NCBI GenBank assembly: GCA_963797605.1
Contig: CAWCPX010000005.1
Span: 248,001-312,000, forward strand
Origin: DASQPR01 sp963797605
GTDB lineage: Bacteria; Actinomycetota; Actinomycetes; Mycobacteriales; Micromonosporaceae
Reading direction: 5' to 3'
DNA: 64,000 nt
The notes under the pieces were generated by a model. It did not search any database. It was given only the letters and a program-made list of their open reading frames with translations, and had not been told where the DNA came from. The position numbers and the translations under genes were made by a program. This document shows, piece after piece, positions 11,539 through 20,013 of this stretch (positions within the stretch are counted from its first letter, which is position 1; each line of letters starts with the position of its first letter).

Positions 11539-12831
11539 CTACGCGCGAATCCGGTGCGACTCCAGTTTCGCCATCATCGCGTGGTTCGCTTCCCAGCCGT
11601 CCGGGAACTGAGCCGGCACCCCGAGGTGTACGGGTTCGGTCGACGGATGCGCGTCCAGCAACTCCGGAATCCCGGCTCGGGCGACGACGATACACGCGTG
11701 CCGGTGCCGCGACGTCAGCACGCACAACCGACCGGACTCCAGGTGGAATGCGGTCGCGTCGCGGCGCCCGGACAGCGGATGCAGCACCACCGTGACGTCG
11801 TACTCGCGGCCCTGCAACCGGTTCGCCGTGTCCACCGTGATCCCGGCCCCGGCCGCGCCCAGGAAGGATCGGATCGTGGCGGCCTGATCGCGATGCGCGG
11901 CCCCGATGGCGATCCGGTCCGCGGTGACGATCGCGCCGCCGGTCGCGTGTTCCGAATGCGCGACCGCGCCCCGGGCCAGCACCCGCAACGCGATCTCGGC
12001 ACAGGCTCGGGCCGCCTCCGCGTCCGTGCGCACGGTGTGCCGGCTCGGCAACTCGTGCAGCGCCCAACCGGTCGCGGCGGCGAGGTCCACGGTCCGGTCG
12101 ATCGCGCTCCCGGTCGACGGCACGCCCAGGCCGAGGTGCCGTTGCTCGGGTCGCGTACCCGGCTCGAACCGCGCGAACGGATAGAACGCCGCCGCGACGA
12201 CCGTGGCGGCCGACGGTGGCAGCCGCCACGAGACCGGTAGCCGATAGACCGGAAGATCCGGATTGTGCCGCAACAGCACCGAGACCGCGCTCTGCATCGG
12301 GTCCCACGTCAGGCCGATCCACCGGTCGAGTTCCACGGTCGAAAACGGGTCAAGTTGGCCGGGATCGCCGACGAAAAGGGCCCGGTCGAACCGGTTCGCG
12401 ATGCGCAGCAGCATGTCCGAACGCATCTGGTACGCCTCGTCCACGATCGCCCACGGCCACGTACGGTCGCTGACGGTGGCCCATTTCGCGGCCGTTCCGA
12501 TGATCACGCGACACCCGGGAAGCTCGCCGACCTTCGGCGCGATCGAGACGTTGTCCCGCCCGACGATGCGATCCGCGGGTTTGTAGTCCTGCGCGGAGAG
12601 GCGGCCGATCGTCAGGTCCGGGGCCTTGTCCGAGAGGCGTACCACCAAATCGTCGACCTGCTCGTTGGTCTGTGCCACGACGATCAGCGGGTCGCCGCCC
12701 TCCGCGATCTCGATGGCGGCCCGCACGACGAGCGTCGACTTTCCGGCGCCCGGCGGCGAGTCGACGACCACGCCGAGATGGCGGCCGCTGCGCAGGTCCG
12801 CGAGCACGGCCGGAAGGATGTCGGTCGTCAC
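11539..12831 (-). CDS. superfamily 1 (Upf1/Dna2-like) helicase
   Basis: DNA or RNA helicase motor of 430 aa. Motifs in order: I PPGAGKST (26-33), Ia VVAQTNEQ, II AIVDEAYQ, III GDPGQLDP, IV/QYR-like PVSWRLPPSA, V TANRLQGREYDVTVV, VI VLTSRHRHACIVVAR. The set and the DEA(Y/x)Q and SWR(L/M)P forms match the Upf1/Dna2-like branch of SF1. It starts at GTG 12831, overlapping the upstream stop by GTGA, so translation is coupled. It lacks its own beta-barrel or nuclease domain; these appear to be supplied by the two genes before it. It could serve in replication, repair or phage defence. Confidence 0.8.
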   Translation of the reverse strand: MTTDILPAVLADLRSGRHLGVVVDSPPGAGKSTLVVRAAIEIAEGGDPLIVVAQTNEQVDDLVVRLSDKAPDLTIGRLSAQDYKPADRIVGRDNVSIAPKVGELPGCRVIIGTAAKWATVSDRTWPWAIVDEAYQMRSDMLLRIANRFDRALFVGDPGQLDPFSTVELDRWIGLTWDPMQSAVSVLLRHNPDLPVYRLPVSWRLPPSAATVVAAAFYPFARFEPGTRPEQRHLGLGVPSTGSAIDRTVDLAAATGWALHELPSRHTVRTDAEAARACAEIALRVLARGAVAHSEHATGGAIVTADRIAIGAAHRDQAATIRSFLGAAGAGITVDTANRLQGREYDVTVVLHPLSGRRDATAFHLESGRLCVLTSRHRHACIVVARAGIPELLDAHPSTEPVHLGVPAQFPDGWEANHAMMAKLESHRIRA

Positions 12832-14278
12832 TCCCACACCTCGCGGGCGTCGTCGTCGGTGGGCCGGTAGTCGGCCGGCGGCCCGCCATGCGTCCACGGG
12901 GTGTCGTCGCGCCCGGGAAGCTCGCGCTGGGCTGAAATCCGCCGGTCAGGCTCGTGTAACAGATCGCCTCGCCCACCTCGGGCATCGTGCCCGGTTCCGG
13001 GGCGAGCCCACGGCCCATGCCGCCGGATAGTTCGAGCAGCACCTCGCCGCCGACGGCTTCGACGACGGTGCCCGTCTGGCCCGGACGGCTGACGGCCACG
13101 ACATCGGTGCCGGGTGCGAGGCGTACCGGGTCGAGCGTGCTGACGGTCAGGCGCGGGCGAAGTTTGCGGCTGCGGCCCTCGCCGATCACGCGCGCCGGAT
13201 CGGTGGCCGTGACGGTGCCCGCGAACGCCTCGCCGGACAGCCGGTATTCGGCGAACACGAGCGGATCGTCGAACGCGCGCTGCGCCGCGTAGCTGACCTG
13301 GGCACGTTCGAGCCGGTGCAGGCGCCCGGCCGCGGCGACAGCGCTGTCACGGCGCGGCTGCGGCAGACCGGCATCACGAACATAGGTCAGATATGTGGTG
13401 TACGCGTCCTTGTCCTCGCCCCACCGATCCGTCACCGACGCGCCCTCGGGCAAACGGTTGAGCAGCGAGACCGCGCGCCACACGAGTGTCCACGTAGGAT
13501 CGAGCACCCGGCCGAGCGCGCGTTCCAGCCGAGCTTCCGCCTCTCCGCGCATCAGCGGTGCCAGCACCTCGTTGTCGAACGTCGGATCGGTCGCCGGCCC
13601 GGCGGGCGGTGAGACGGACGGGTCCTCGGCGGCTCTGGCGGCCTCCGCTCCGGTGCGGCCGGCCGGCGGATCGATCCACCCGATCAGCGCGGCCAGGTTC
13701 TGGTCCTCGACGGCGCTCTGACCGGTGGCCCAATGCGCGGTCAGCACGTCGGTCGCCGCGATCAGCAGGCTGGAACCGGGATGTTCGGCCCGGTCCGCGA
13801 GGAAGGTCAGCCAGCAGCCGAACTCCGGCACGACCGGCGCCACCGCGTAGTCGCCGACGACGTGCCGGAATCGGGTCGAGCGACCCAGGAGCTGGGCGAA
13901 ACCGATGCCTGCACGGTTGGGCACGATGATCTGGGGCGCGTCGGCGTACCGGACCCGGATCTCCTTGCCTCGGCCCGACGGCACCGCCTCGACCTCGGTC
14001 GCGAAGCTGTCGATGTAGGTGATGACGATGTCCGCGAGTTCGGCCGCGAACGCGAACCGCAGCGCCCGGTCGCGGGGCTGCGGCACGATCAGGAGCCGCG
14101 GTTTGTCGGGATCGTCGCCGACCATCGCCGCGAGTGGCGCGTTGGCCTCGCCGGAGAGCGTCAGTGGCACGAAGACCAGCGGGCGCGTGTGGATGTGGGT
14201 GTGCCGGACGGTGGCGATGGGCTGGGCAATGCCGGCGCGGACGGCCTCCGCGCGGGCGAGCGCCGTCAACGTGGTCAT
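12828..14278 (-). pseudogene. unknown partner of nuclease and helicase; one-base frameshift near its end
   Basis: Soluble protein of about 483 aa without a recognised family. Residues 1-330 are mostly helical, with a PAGPATDPT linker near 245. Residues about 355-440 look like a small beta-barrel (FAGTVTATDPARVIGEG, LRPRLTVSTLDPVRLAPG, GTVVEAVGGEVLLELSGG), the position such a barrel takes before Walker A in Dna2 and Upf1. The reading frame fails near 12930: adding one G to a GGG run restores GRDDTPWTHGGPPADYRPT and a stop overlapping the helicase start by 4 bases. That restored overlap argues the shift is a sequence error. ATG 14278 has GGGGGCGG upstream; a start at 14308 or 14374 inside the repeats is possible. 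Confidence 0.6.
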
Positions 14279-14282
14279 GTCC

Positions 14283-14406
14283 GCCCCCGCTTCGCAGGGC
14301 GCGGCCATGCAGATACACGGTTCGCTACGACAAGCTCGCTTATTCCTGCCCCCGCTTCGCAGGGCGACGGCCATGCTCTAAAACCATTCGCTACGACAAG
14401 CTCGCT
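14283..14406 (-). repeat. two tandem copies of a 58/59-bp unit between nuclease and partner gene
   Basis: Unit 1 (14283-14340) and unit 2 (14348-14406) share GCCCCCGCTTCGCAGGGCG, CGGCCATGC and TTCGCTACGACAAGCTCGCT, with a 65-base period and a variable stretch in the middle. Unit 2 touches the nuclease stop codon, and unit 1 supplies the ribosome binding site of the next gene. In the coding direction each unit ends in a purine-rich GCGGGGGC and contains an in-frame ATG. Confidence 0.7.
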
Positions 14407-15563
14407 CATGCCAACGCCTCGCGTCGCAAGCGGGCGGCGGCTCGCAGCAGGGCGGCGGCCTCGACCTGGTCGGCGTCGGGTTCTCGCGTGCCCGAGGCGA
14501 GTTCGAGCGCGACCGTGACGCTGTCGACACCGCCGAGATCGTCGCGCACCGACCGGCCGAGCGCCGCGGTGTCATCGCCGGCCTCGTGGCGGCACGCGTA
14601 CGCGAGTTCGCACGCGTCCAGGCATTCGGGCGCGTACCGGGACGGGATCGCGGCCAGCCCGTCGAGCACCTCCGCCGCCGGTCGGCGCGCGACGCCGGCG
14701 ACGTCGATGCCGAGATCGAGGCTGAGGTCCGGCGGCGTCGTCGCGAGGATCGACTCGATGCGCGTGAGCCGGCCGAGTTGCCGCCGCAGCACGGTGAGCT
14801 GCCGCCGCACGTCCACGAGCACAGCCGTCGGCCGGAAGGAGAAGTTCTCCGGGCACACGAGCACCACATCATCCGCGACGCGGTCGGGGCCGTATCCGAG
14901 TTCGGCGAGCAGTTGCCGCAGCGCCAGCACATAGACCGCCGCCTGCGTCACGGCCGCCGCGACCTTGCCGCCGTCGGCCTGCCCGTCGATGATCGCGAAC
15001 GACTTGATCTCGACGACGTGGAACCGGCCGGCCACCTGGAACGCGACCAGATCGGGTTCGAGATAGGCGGCCCGATCACCGACATCGACCCGCAGCATCG
15101 GGTGATCGAAGAGTGCGCCGGCGTCTCCCCCGGCAGCGGCGGCACGGCCGATCAGGTCACGGGTACGTGCGTGCCGGGCCGCGAGGCTGTCGTCACGTCG
15201 CTCCCCGGTCTCGTCGAGGTCCGCGTAGGCGGCGGAGGTGACCGGCAGGTCCAGCTTCTCCCGCAACAGTCGTAGCAGTTCGGCACAGCCGTCGGCTTTG
15301 ACCTGCGCTTCGAACGCGTTGCCACGGGTGATCGCGAACTGCGACTGGCCGGCGGCGACGGCGAAGCCCAGGTGCGCCGCGACGCGTTGCTTGTCGACAC
15401 CGGCCGCGTCCAGCAGCGCTCGCCGCGAGCAACCGGGGTTGCTGGTCAGAGCCGCGATGGTGCGGGCGTTGTGCGTCAACGGCGGCACGCTGCCGCGGAC
15501 GCGGTTCAGCGCGTGTTCGAGATCGGTCCCCGATCCGATCGGAGCAGGCGGCGTCGTCGGCAC
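14406..15563 (-). CDS. RecB/Cas4/Dna2-type PD-(D/E)XK nuclease with Fe-S cysteines
   Basis: Probable DNA end-processing nuclease of 385 aa. RecB-family motifs are all present: GNAFEAQ (81-87), catalytic D171 (YLEPDLVAF), E185 and K187 (VVEIKS), Q207 and Y211 (QAAVY). Four cysteines sit where Cas4, AddB and Dna2 bind a 4Fe-4S cluster: C45 (NPGCSRRAL) before the nuclease core and C314, C318, C324 after it, spaced CX3CX5C. The GTG start has TACGCT exactly 6 bases upstream, suggesting a leaderless message. It lies 47 bases after the exonuclease stop and is followed by the partner and helicase genes, so it probably works with a helicase. Confidence 0.8.
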   Translation of the reverse strand: MPTTPPAPIGSGTDLEHALNRVRGSVPPLTHNARTIAALTSNPGCSRRALLDAAGVDKQRVAAHLGFAVAAGQSQFAITRGNAFEAQVKADGCAELLRLLREKLDLPVTSAAYADLDETGERRDDSLAARHARTRDLIGRAAAAGGDAGALFDHPMLRVDVGDRAAYLEPDLVAFQVAGRFHVVEIKSFAIIDGQADGGKVAAAVTQAAVYVLALRQLLAELGYGPDRVADDVVLVCPENFSFRPTAVLVDVRRQLTVLRRQLGRLTRIESILATTPPDLSLDLGIDVAGVARRPAAEVLDGLAAIPSRYAPECLDACELAYACRHEAGDDTAALGRSVRDDLGGVDSVTVALELASGTREPDADQVEAAALLRAAARLRREALA

Positions 15564-15569
15564 CCCAGC

Positions 15570-15575
15570 AGCGTA
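15570..15575 (-). promoter_or_regulatory. leaderless -10 box of the nuclease gene
   Basis: TACGCT on the minus strand, 6 bases (gctggg) before GTG 15563. It gives the nuclease-helicase group its own promoter. Confidence 0.45.
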
Positions 15576-15610
15576 ACGATGATCGGCGAAGTTGCCCGGG
15601 CTCGGGAGTG

Positions 15611-16637
15611 TCAGAAGAGCGCGAGTTGCCCCGGCATCGGTTCCCGCCTGGCCCGCAAGCTGCGTCTACGCGTCCACTGCTGCGGCGTGGGGCTCGTGTC
15701 ATCGGTGCCGGGGCGTGGCGAGCCACCGGTGAGCGCCCACAGCGACGGCCCCAGCAGGATGCCTCGGCGGGCCAGCACGGTCTTCATCGTCGCCAGATCG
15801 AGCGGCAACCGCACCCGGTCGAGGTCGGGCATCGCCAGGTCGTCGCGCATGGCCATCAATCGACGGTTGCGTTGCACGGCTTCTCGCGCGGCCGCGGAAC
15901 CGAAGTGTTCGCCGGCCTTGTCGCCCACCACGTCGCGTACGGCCTGCTCGTCGCCGTTGTCCCAGGCCGCCCACGCCGCGTCGACGCTGCCGAACGCCGC
16001 GAGGAGCCGGGCCGACGTGGCGGAACCGAAACCGGGCACGCCGCGCAGGTTGTCGGACGGGTCGCCCCGCAGTGCCGCGTAGTCACGATATTGAGCCGGC
16101 GTCGACACCGTAGATCTCGGCCAGGGACGCGGGTGTGACCAGCACGGCCTCGTTGAAACCGCCATTGCGCACGCGCAGCACCGTCGTGGACGCGTCGATC
16201 AGCGCGAACGCGTCGCGGTCGCTGGTCATCAGGATCGATCGCCACCCGCCGCGCCGGGCATGGGCGGCCGAGCTCGCGAGCACGTCATCGGCCTCGTACG
16301 ACGTCGGCGTGACGGTGCCGAGACCCGCCGCCCGCAGCAACTCCGGGGCGGCCGCGATCTGCTCGACCAGGTCGGCCGGCTTCTCCGGACGGTGTGCCTT
16401 GTAAGCCGGATAGTCGAGCTTGCGGGCCGAGTGATCGGGGCAGTCGAAGCCGACGACGACCGCGTCCGGACGGAGTCGCGCCGCCGCCCGGGCGACATAT
16501 CCGACAAGTCCCTTGAGCGCCCAGACCGGACGGCCCGTCCGATCCTGCAGCGCTCCGGTGGCCGCCGCGTGATAGGCACGGTGCAGCAGGCTGTTTCCAT
16601 CCAGCACGAGCAGCAGTGGAGTGAGAGGCGCCGGCAC
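15611..16637 (-). pseudogene. 5'-3' exonuclease (PolA N-terminal/FEN1 class), one-base frameshift
   Basis: Structure-specific 5' nuclease of about 341 aa, the class that removes RNA primers and flaps. The first part has metal-site motifs LLVLDGNSLLHRAYHA, VVVGFDCPDHSARKLDYPAY (with KAHRPEKP), YEADDVLAS and MTSDRDAFALI. After a frame break near 16098 it continues with the H3TH DNA-binding region (QYRDYAALRGDPSDNLRGVP, GFGSATSARLLAAFGS). One surplus base between GVD and PAQYRD explains the break, so sequence error is likely. GTG 16637 has TAGGCT 6 bases upstream (leaderless). There is no polymerase domain, so it is a stand-alone nuclease as often seen in actinobacteria. Confidence 0.85.
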
Positions 16638-16643
16638 CCGCCC

Positions 16644-16649
16644 AGCCTA
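16644..16649 (-). promoter_or_regulatory. leaderless -10 box of the exonuclease gene
   Basis: TAGGCT on the minus strand, 6 bases (gggcgg) before GTG 16637. Confidence 0.5.
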
Positions 16650-16688
16650 TCGGTTGGCCATCGCGCCGGCGGCGGCCATACTTTTCGC

Positions 16689-16970
16689 ATGACCGCGTGG
16701 CAATACGGGAGTCTGATCGTCGCACCGGGCTCGTGGGAAGAGGGCGAGAAGAAACTCTTCAAAGACACCCGGGTGCAGATGCACGGCTGGGTGATCCAGT
16801 GGCGCGGGCCGAACAACCAGGAGGGCACCTGGCGGCACAACGAGACGCAGCGGATCCCGGTCTGGGTGCTCAACAATCTCGGCGGCGAGAACTGGGAAGT
16901 CGTGACTGCGTTCCAGGTCGAGAACCATTACGAATACGTCCTGAAACGGCCGAAAGCCAAGCCCGCGTAG
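16689..16970 (+). CDS. small conserved protein of unknown function
   Basis: Soluble 93-aa protein, rich in tryptophan (AWQYGSLIV, GWVIQWRGPN, GTWRHNET, ENWEVVTAFQVEN). No family is recognised. The alternating beta pattern and the ending ENWEVVTAFQVENHYEYVLKRP resemble small DUF4177-like proteins, in which WEVV and a final VLKR strand recur; this is only a resemblance. ATG 16689 has CATACT 6 bases upstream, a weak leaderless signal. It is divergent from the exonuclease, 51 bases apart. Confidence 0.6.
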   Translation: MTAWQYGSLIVAPGSWEEGEKKLFKDTRVQMHGWVIQWRGPNNQEGTWRHNETQRIPVWVLNNLGGENWEVVTAFQVENHYEYVLKRPKAKPA

Positions 16971-17189
16971 CGGACCGTAACCGCTCTGTGGTCTGATTGC
17001 CGACCGTAGTGCTGTAATAACGTGACAGATTTTCGCAAACGTACGGTTGCCTGCGCTGTACAGAAAGTAACCGCTTAGCTCTTCACCACGGGCCGACCAT
17101 CCGGTACCGTATCGTCGTCGTCTTTCGTCGTGAAAGACATAGATGCCACAACACAAGATAGCGACTGCGGCAGCACGAGGAGGTGGACA

Positions 17190-18008
17190 TTGCCGGTCAC
17201 CGGCCAACGTGTCGTCCGCCGTGCTTTGGGGCGTCGATTGACGCGCCTGCGCATCGCCAGTGGCAAGAGCCGTCGCGAGGTCGCCGAGGCGAAGCTGGGC
17301 ATTTCCGAGCCGACGCTGCATCGGATCGAGACCGGCAAGGGCCCGGTCACCGTCGCCAACGTGCGCGCGCTGTGCTGGCTCTTCGCGGCTGACTCCAGCA
17401 TGACCGACGCTCTCGCCGAGCTGGCGCTGGGCACCTCCGAAGAGCAGTGGTGGGACGCGAGCCCCGTCATCCCCGACTGGTTCAAGCTTTACGTGGGCCT
17501 GGAAGCCAGCGCCACCCGCATCGGCAGTTACGACGGCGAGATCATTCCCGGCGAGTTCCAGACCGAGGCCTACGCACGGGCGGTCTTCGGCGGCGAGCAG
17601 GCGGACAGCGAAGAGGCCGACCGCCACGTCAAACTTCGCATGCAGCGGCAGAAGTCGCTGTTCAAGCGCAAGCCGGCACCCCAGTTGATCGCCGTGCTCG
17701 GCGAGGGCGCGTTGCGTCGGCCAGTCGGCGGCGCTGCCGTCCTGGCCGACCAGATCGAACATCTACGCACGCTGTCCCAGCTTCGCCACGTGCAGATCAA
17801 CGTGCTGCCGTTCGCGGTCGGAGCGCACGCGGCGATGGCCGGCGCGTTCCGCATCCTCGACTTCGACGACGCCGAAGACCCCGATGTGGTCTACCTGGAA
17901 TCGCACGTGGGTGCGCACTACCTCGAAGAGCCCGAAGAAGTGAAGGAATACCGACGCATCTTCGACCTCATCTGTGGACAGTCGATCCCGGTAGCGGAGT
18001 TCAGCTAG
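17190..18008 (+). CDS. XRE-family regulator with DUF5753 domain
   Basis: DNA-binding protein of 272 aa of the large actinomycete HTH plus DUF5753 (Scr1-like) family. The helix-turn-helix covers residues about 10-65 (ALGRRLTRLRIASGKSRREV, then LGISEPTLHRIETGKGPVTV), followed by the DUF5753 domain (VGLEASATRIGSYDGEIIPG, LQTEAY-type FQTEAYARAV, and HVQINVLPFAVGAHAAMAGA). TTG 17190 is preferred because AGGAGG lies 6 bases upstream; a GTG at 17130 would add 20 residues. These regulators normally pair with a DUF397 protein, here convergent at 18044. They influence sporulation and antibiotic production in streptomycetes. Confidence 0.85.
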   Translation: MPVTGQRVVRRALGRRLTRLRIASGKSRREVAEAKLGISEPTLHRIETGKGPVTVANVRALCWLFAADSSMTDALAELALGTSEEQWWDASPVIPDWFKLYVGLEASATRIGSYDGEIIPGEFQTEAYARAVFGGEQADSEEADRHVKLRMQRQKSLFKRKPAPQLIAVLGEGALRRPVGGAAVLADQIEHLRTLSQLRHVQINVLPFAVGAHAAMAGAFRILDFDDAEDPDVVYLESHVGAHYLEEPEEVKEYRRIFDLICGQSIPVAEFS

Positions 18009-18043
18009 CGGCAGTCCCGCCACCGGTCCGCAGGGTCGGCTGC

Positions 18044-18253
18044 CTACAGTCCGAGCAGCAGGTCGAACTCACCCTTTTTCGCTCCATCGAGGAACGAGTC
18101 CCATTCGTCGGTGGTGAACGAGACGCTGCCGGCTTCCCTCTTCTTACTGTTGCGAACTTCGATCATCCCCGCGTGACGCCGCGCCTCAACGCAACTGCCG
18201 CCATTGCCGGTCGATCGGCTGGACATGATCCAACTCGATGTGTCCCCGCTCAC
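18044..18253 (-). CDS. DUF397 protein
   Basis: Small 69-aa protein with the DUF397 hallmarks: SSWIMSSRSTGNGGSCVEA at the start, VRNSKKREAGSVSFTTDEW, and the aromatic W(D/x)SFL near the end. DUF397 proteins bind their cognate XRE/DUF5753 regulator and act like an antitoxin or modulator. The partner lies next to it but on the other strand, so the two converge rather than forming the usual operon. The GTG start overlaps the upstream stop by GTGA, so it is translated together with the 75-aa gene. Confidence 0.85.
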   Translation of the reverse strand: MSGDTSSWIMSSRSTGNGGSCVEARRHAGMIEVRNSKKREAGSVSFTTDEWDSFLDGAKKGEFDLLLGL

Positions 18254-18477
18254 AGTGCACCCCTTTGGGATAACGATTTGCTGACTTCAGTGTGACTCTT
18301 CGTGATCATCGCGGAGATCCGTCCCGTCGTCGGCGCACCGGCTTCGACTGACTTGATCGTCACGCAAATCGATGCCTTACATCCGCCTTCACCGGCGAGG
18401 ATAACCCAGTCACCGTCCACTCTCGACGACGCGCGACGGGGTTTGTTCGCGAAGCGAATCATGTGATGGCGGTCCAT
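18250..18477 (-). CDS. small unknown protein coupled to DUF397
   Basis: A 75-aa soluble protein (MDRHHMIRFANKPRR, VDGDWVILAGEGGCKASICV, TIKSVEAGAPTTGRISAMI). No family is recognised. The gene is well supported by a strong AGGGAGG 6 bases before ATG 18477 and by the 4-base GTGA overlap with the DUF397 gene. Two close cysteines (GGCKASIC) are its only feature. A role in the XRE/DUF397 regulatory unit is an inference from position. Confidence 0.6.
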   Translation of the reverse strand: MDRHHMIRFANKPRRASSRVDGDWVILAGEGGCKASICVTIKSVEAGAPTTGRISAMITKSHTEVSKSLSQRGAL

Positions 18478-18671
18478 GTTCGCCTCCCTTACGACGATGT
18501 TGGCGACGTAGCGTAACGAAACTAGCGTCTGCGAACGATCTCGTAAAGACAAATTATCTCCGTGAAATCTTGCACAGAGAACACTGTCACCGTCATGCTT
18601 GACTTCGGGCAACACGGCGATGACCCGCTGCGATGCTTTCTTGGTCGTAGCCAGCGAAGGGAGGACTCGTA

Positions 18672-18695
18672 ATGTCCTCAGCCGACCTCGCATGA
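18672..18695 (+). CDS. candidate 7-codon leader peptide before the GGDEF gene
   Basis: ATG 18672 lies 7 bases after a strong AGGGAGGA and encodes MSSADLA, ending in TGA that overlaps the GGDEF ATG as ATGA. The GGDEF start has no other ribosome binding site, so translation of the short peptide could deliver ribosomes to it. Confidence 0.4.
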   Translation: MSSADLA

Positions 18696-19657
18696 CTCCC
18701 CCACCACGCGAGCCGTTGGGACCGATGGAGACCGAAATCACTGCGCTGCGCGCGCAAATCGCATGGCTCGAAGCCGAGCGCGAAGAGCTTCGCTGGGCCG
18801 TCTACCACGACGAGCTCACCGGCCTGCCCAACAGACGGCTGTTCTCCTCGCTCGCCCCATCGCACATGCGTCCCGACCGGTCCGCCGCCGTGGTCCTGGT
18901 CGACCTCAACGAGTTCAAGCCGATCAACGACGCGTTCGGCCACGAGACCGGTGACCGCGTGCTCCGGACCGTCGCCCAGCGCCTCGCCACCTGCTTCCGC
19001 GACGGTCTGATCGCTCGGCTCGGTGGCGACGAGTTCGCCGGCGTGCTCACCAAACCGGCCAGTGAATCGTCGTCCCGATGGTGGGTTCCGGCCGTCACCG
19101 CGCTGTCCGCCTCGATCGCCCAGCCGATGTTCCTCGCCGGCCGCACCCTGCGTGTCACCGCCGCGATCGGCCTGACGCCCGCCGATGACTCCGTCATGGT
19201 CGACGAACTTCTCCACCAGGCCGACCTCGCGATGTACCAGGCAAAGGCGGAACGCAGCGAGTTCGCCACCTGGGGCGGAGACTTCGGCGAGGCCGTCGCC
19301 CGATCGCGCGCGACCGCCGACCAGTTCGGTCGGCCGTCCGCGCCGGGCGGTGTCACGCCGCAGCGCACCGACGGCGACAACATGCAGGCCCCGACGGGCG
19401 ACCCGCACCAACGTCACCCGGCCGACGTCGCACCCGCCAGCACCTACCGCCCGGCCGACCCGGTCTGGGTGCACCGTGACGGCGCCTGGCGCCCCGGCGT
19501 CGTCGAGAGCGCGTCCGCGCGAGCCGTGATGGCGACCTACCGACGCACCGGTGGCGGCACCGTCGTCGACACGATGTCCGCCGAATACGTCGCCGCCCGC
19601 ACGACCGCCGACCTCTACCTCGACCGGCTCACCGGGCACCGCGAGGCCGCTGCCTGA
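18692..19657 (+). CDS. GGDEF-domain protein (putative diguanylate cyclase)
   Basis: Protein of 321 aa likely to make cyclic di-GMP from GTP. A short coiled coil (METEITALRAQIAWLEAERE) precedes a GGDEF domain at about 40-200 (HDELTGLPNRR, VVLVDLNEFKPINDAFGHET, then RLGGDEFAGVL with the intact GGDEF active site). A linker leads to a C-terminal beta-rich module (DPVWVHRDGAWRPGVVESAS) resembling small SH3-like folds. There are no membrane segments, sensor domain or EAL domain. A clear RxxD inhibitory site is not evident. ATG 18692 is chosen from its ATGA overlap with the leader peptide. Confidence 0.85.
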   Translation: MTPPPREPLGPMETEITALRAQIAWLEAEREELRWAVYHDELTGLPNRRLFSSLAPSHMRPDRSAAVVLVDLNEFKPINDAFGHETGDRVLRTVAQRLATCFRDGLIARLGGDEFAGVLTKPASESSSRWWVPAVTALSASIAQPMFLAGRTLRVTAAIGLTPADDSVMVDELLHQADLAMYQAKAERSEFATWGGDFGEAVARSRATADQFGRPSAPGGVTPQRTDGDNMQAPTGDPHQRHPADVAPASTYRPADPVWVHRDGAWRPGVVESASARAVMATYRRTGGGTVVDTMSAEYVAARTTADLYLDRLTGHREAAA

Positions 19658-20013
19658 TCCGCTAACGCGCCGCGCGGGCCAGAGTGGTTCGTGGTGACTA
19701 CGTCATGTGGGTCGCGAGGGCTCGTTATTGCTTACGTCAGCGCATCAATCACGAAGAGTGACTCAGCGCTGGTCGACGACACAAGCCTTGTATCCCCTCA
19801 TCGGCAGCTAGCGATAGATGAGCTGCCCATATGAGCAACAACGAGCCCTGCACTCCACATCGCTTCATCCCGATGATCGTCACAATGCGTGATGTGGTGA
19901 GGCGAAACTGCGCCCATCACCGATCAGTAAGGTGGGTCATCAGCGGCGAGCCCTCGCCCACGATCGGATGGGTAAGGGCTCGCCGTCACGCAGTGACGAT
20001 CACGCCGATGCGA
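19658..20013. other. intergenic region between converging genes
   Basis: No gene is supported. It holds the inverted-repeat element at 19718-19848; the open frame starting at 19831 begins in its right arm and has no recognisable product. Between 19850 and 20013 nothing structured is apparent beyond a short CGATCRGTRA-like partial repeat. Confidence 0.5.
19718..19848. repeat. about 130-bp element with terminal inverted repeats (copy B)
   Basis: The left arm starts GGGCTCGTTATTGCTTACG; the right arm ends ATGAGCAACAACGAGCCC (16 of 18 complementary). The length is 131 bp, as in copy A (1241-1371), but the centre differs completely. A nested AGCTCATCTATCGCTAGCTG-type stem lies near 19806-19825. 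Confidence 0.7.

Noticed and set aside
11539..16637. Confident call of a known phage-defence system
   Set aside because: The gene set does not match any defence system I can name, and adjacent genes are housekeeping-like. It is reported as a hypothesis only.
16977..17077. GTAACCGCT repeated at 16977 and about 17069 upstream of the XRE gene
   Set aside because: A single 9-base direct repeat 92 bases apart is weak; it has no symmetry and no clear promoter relationship.
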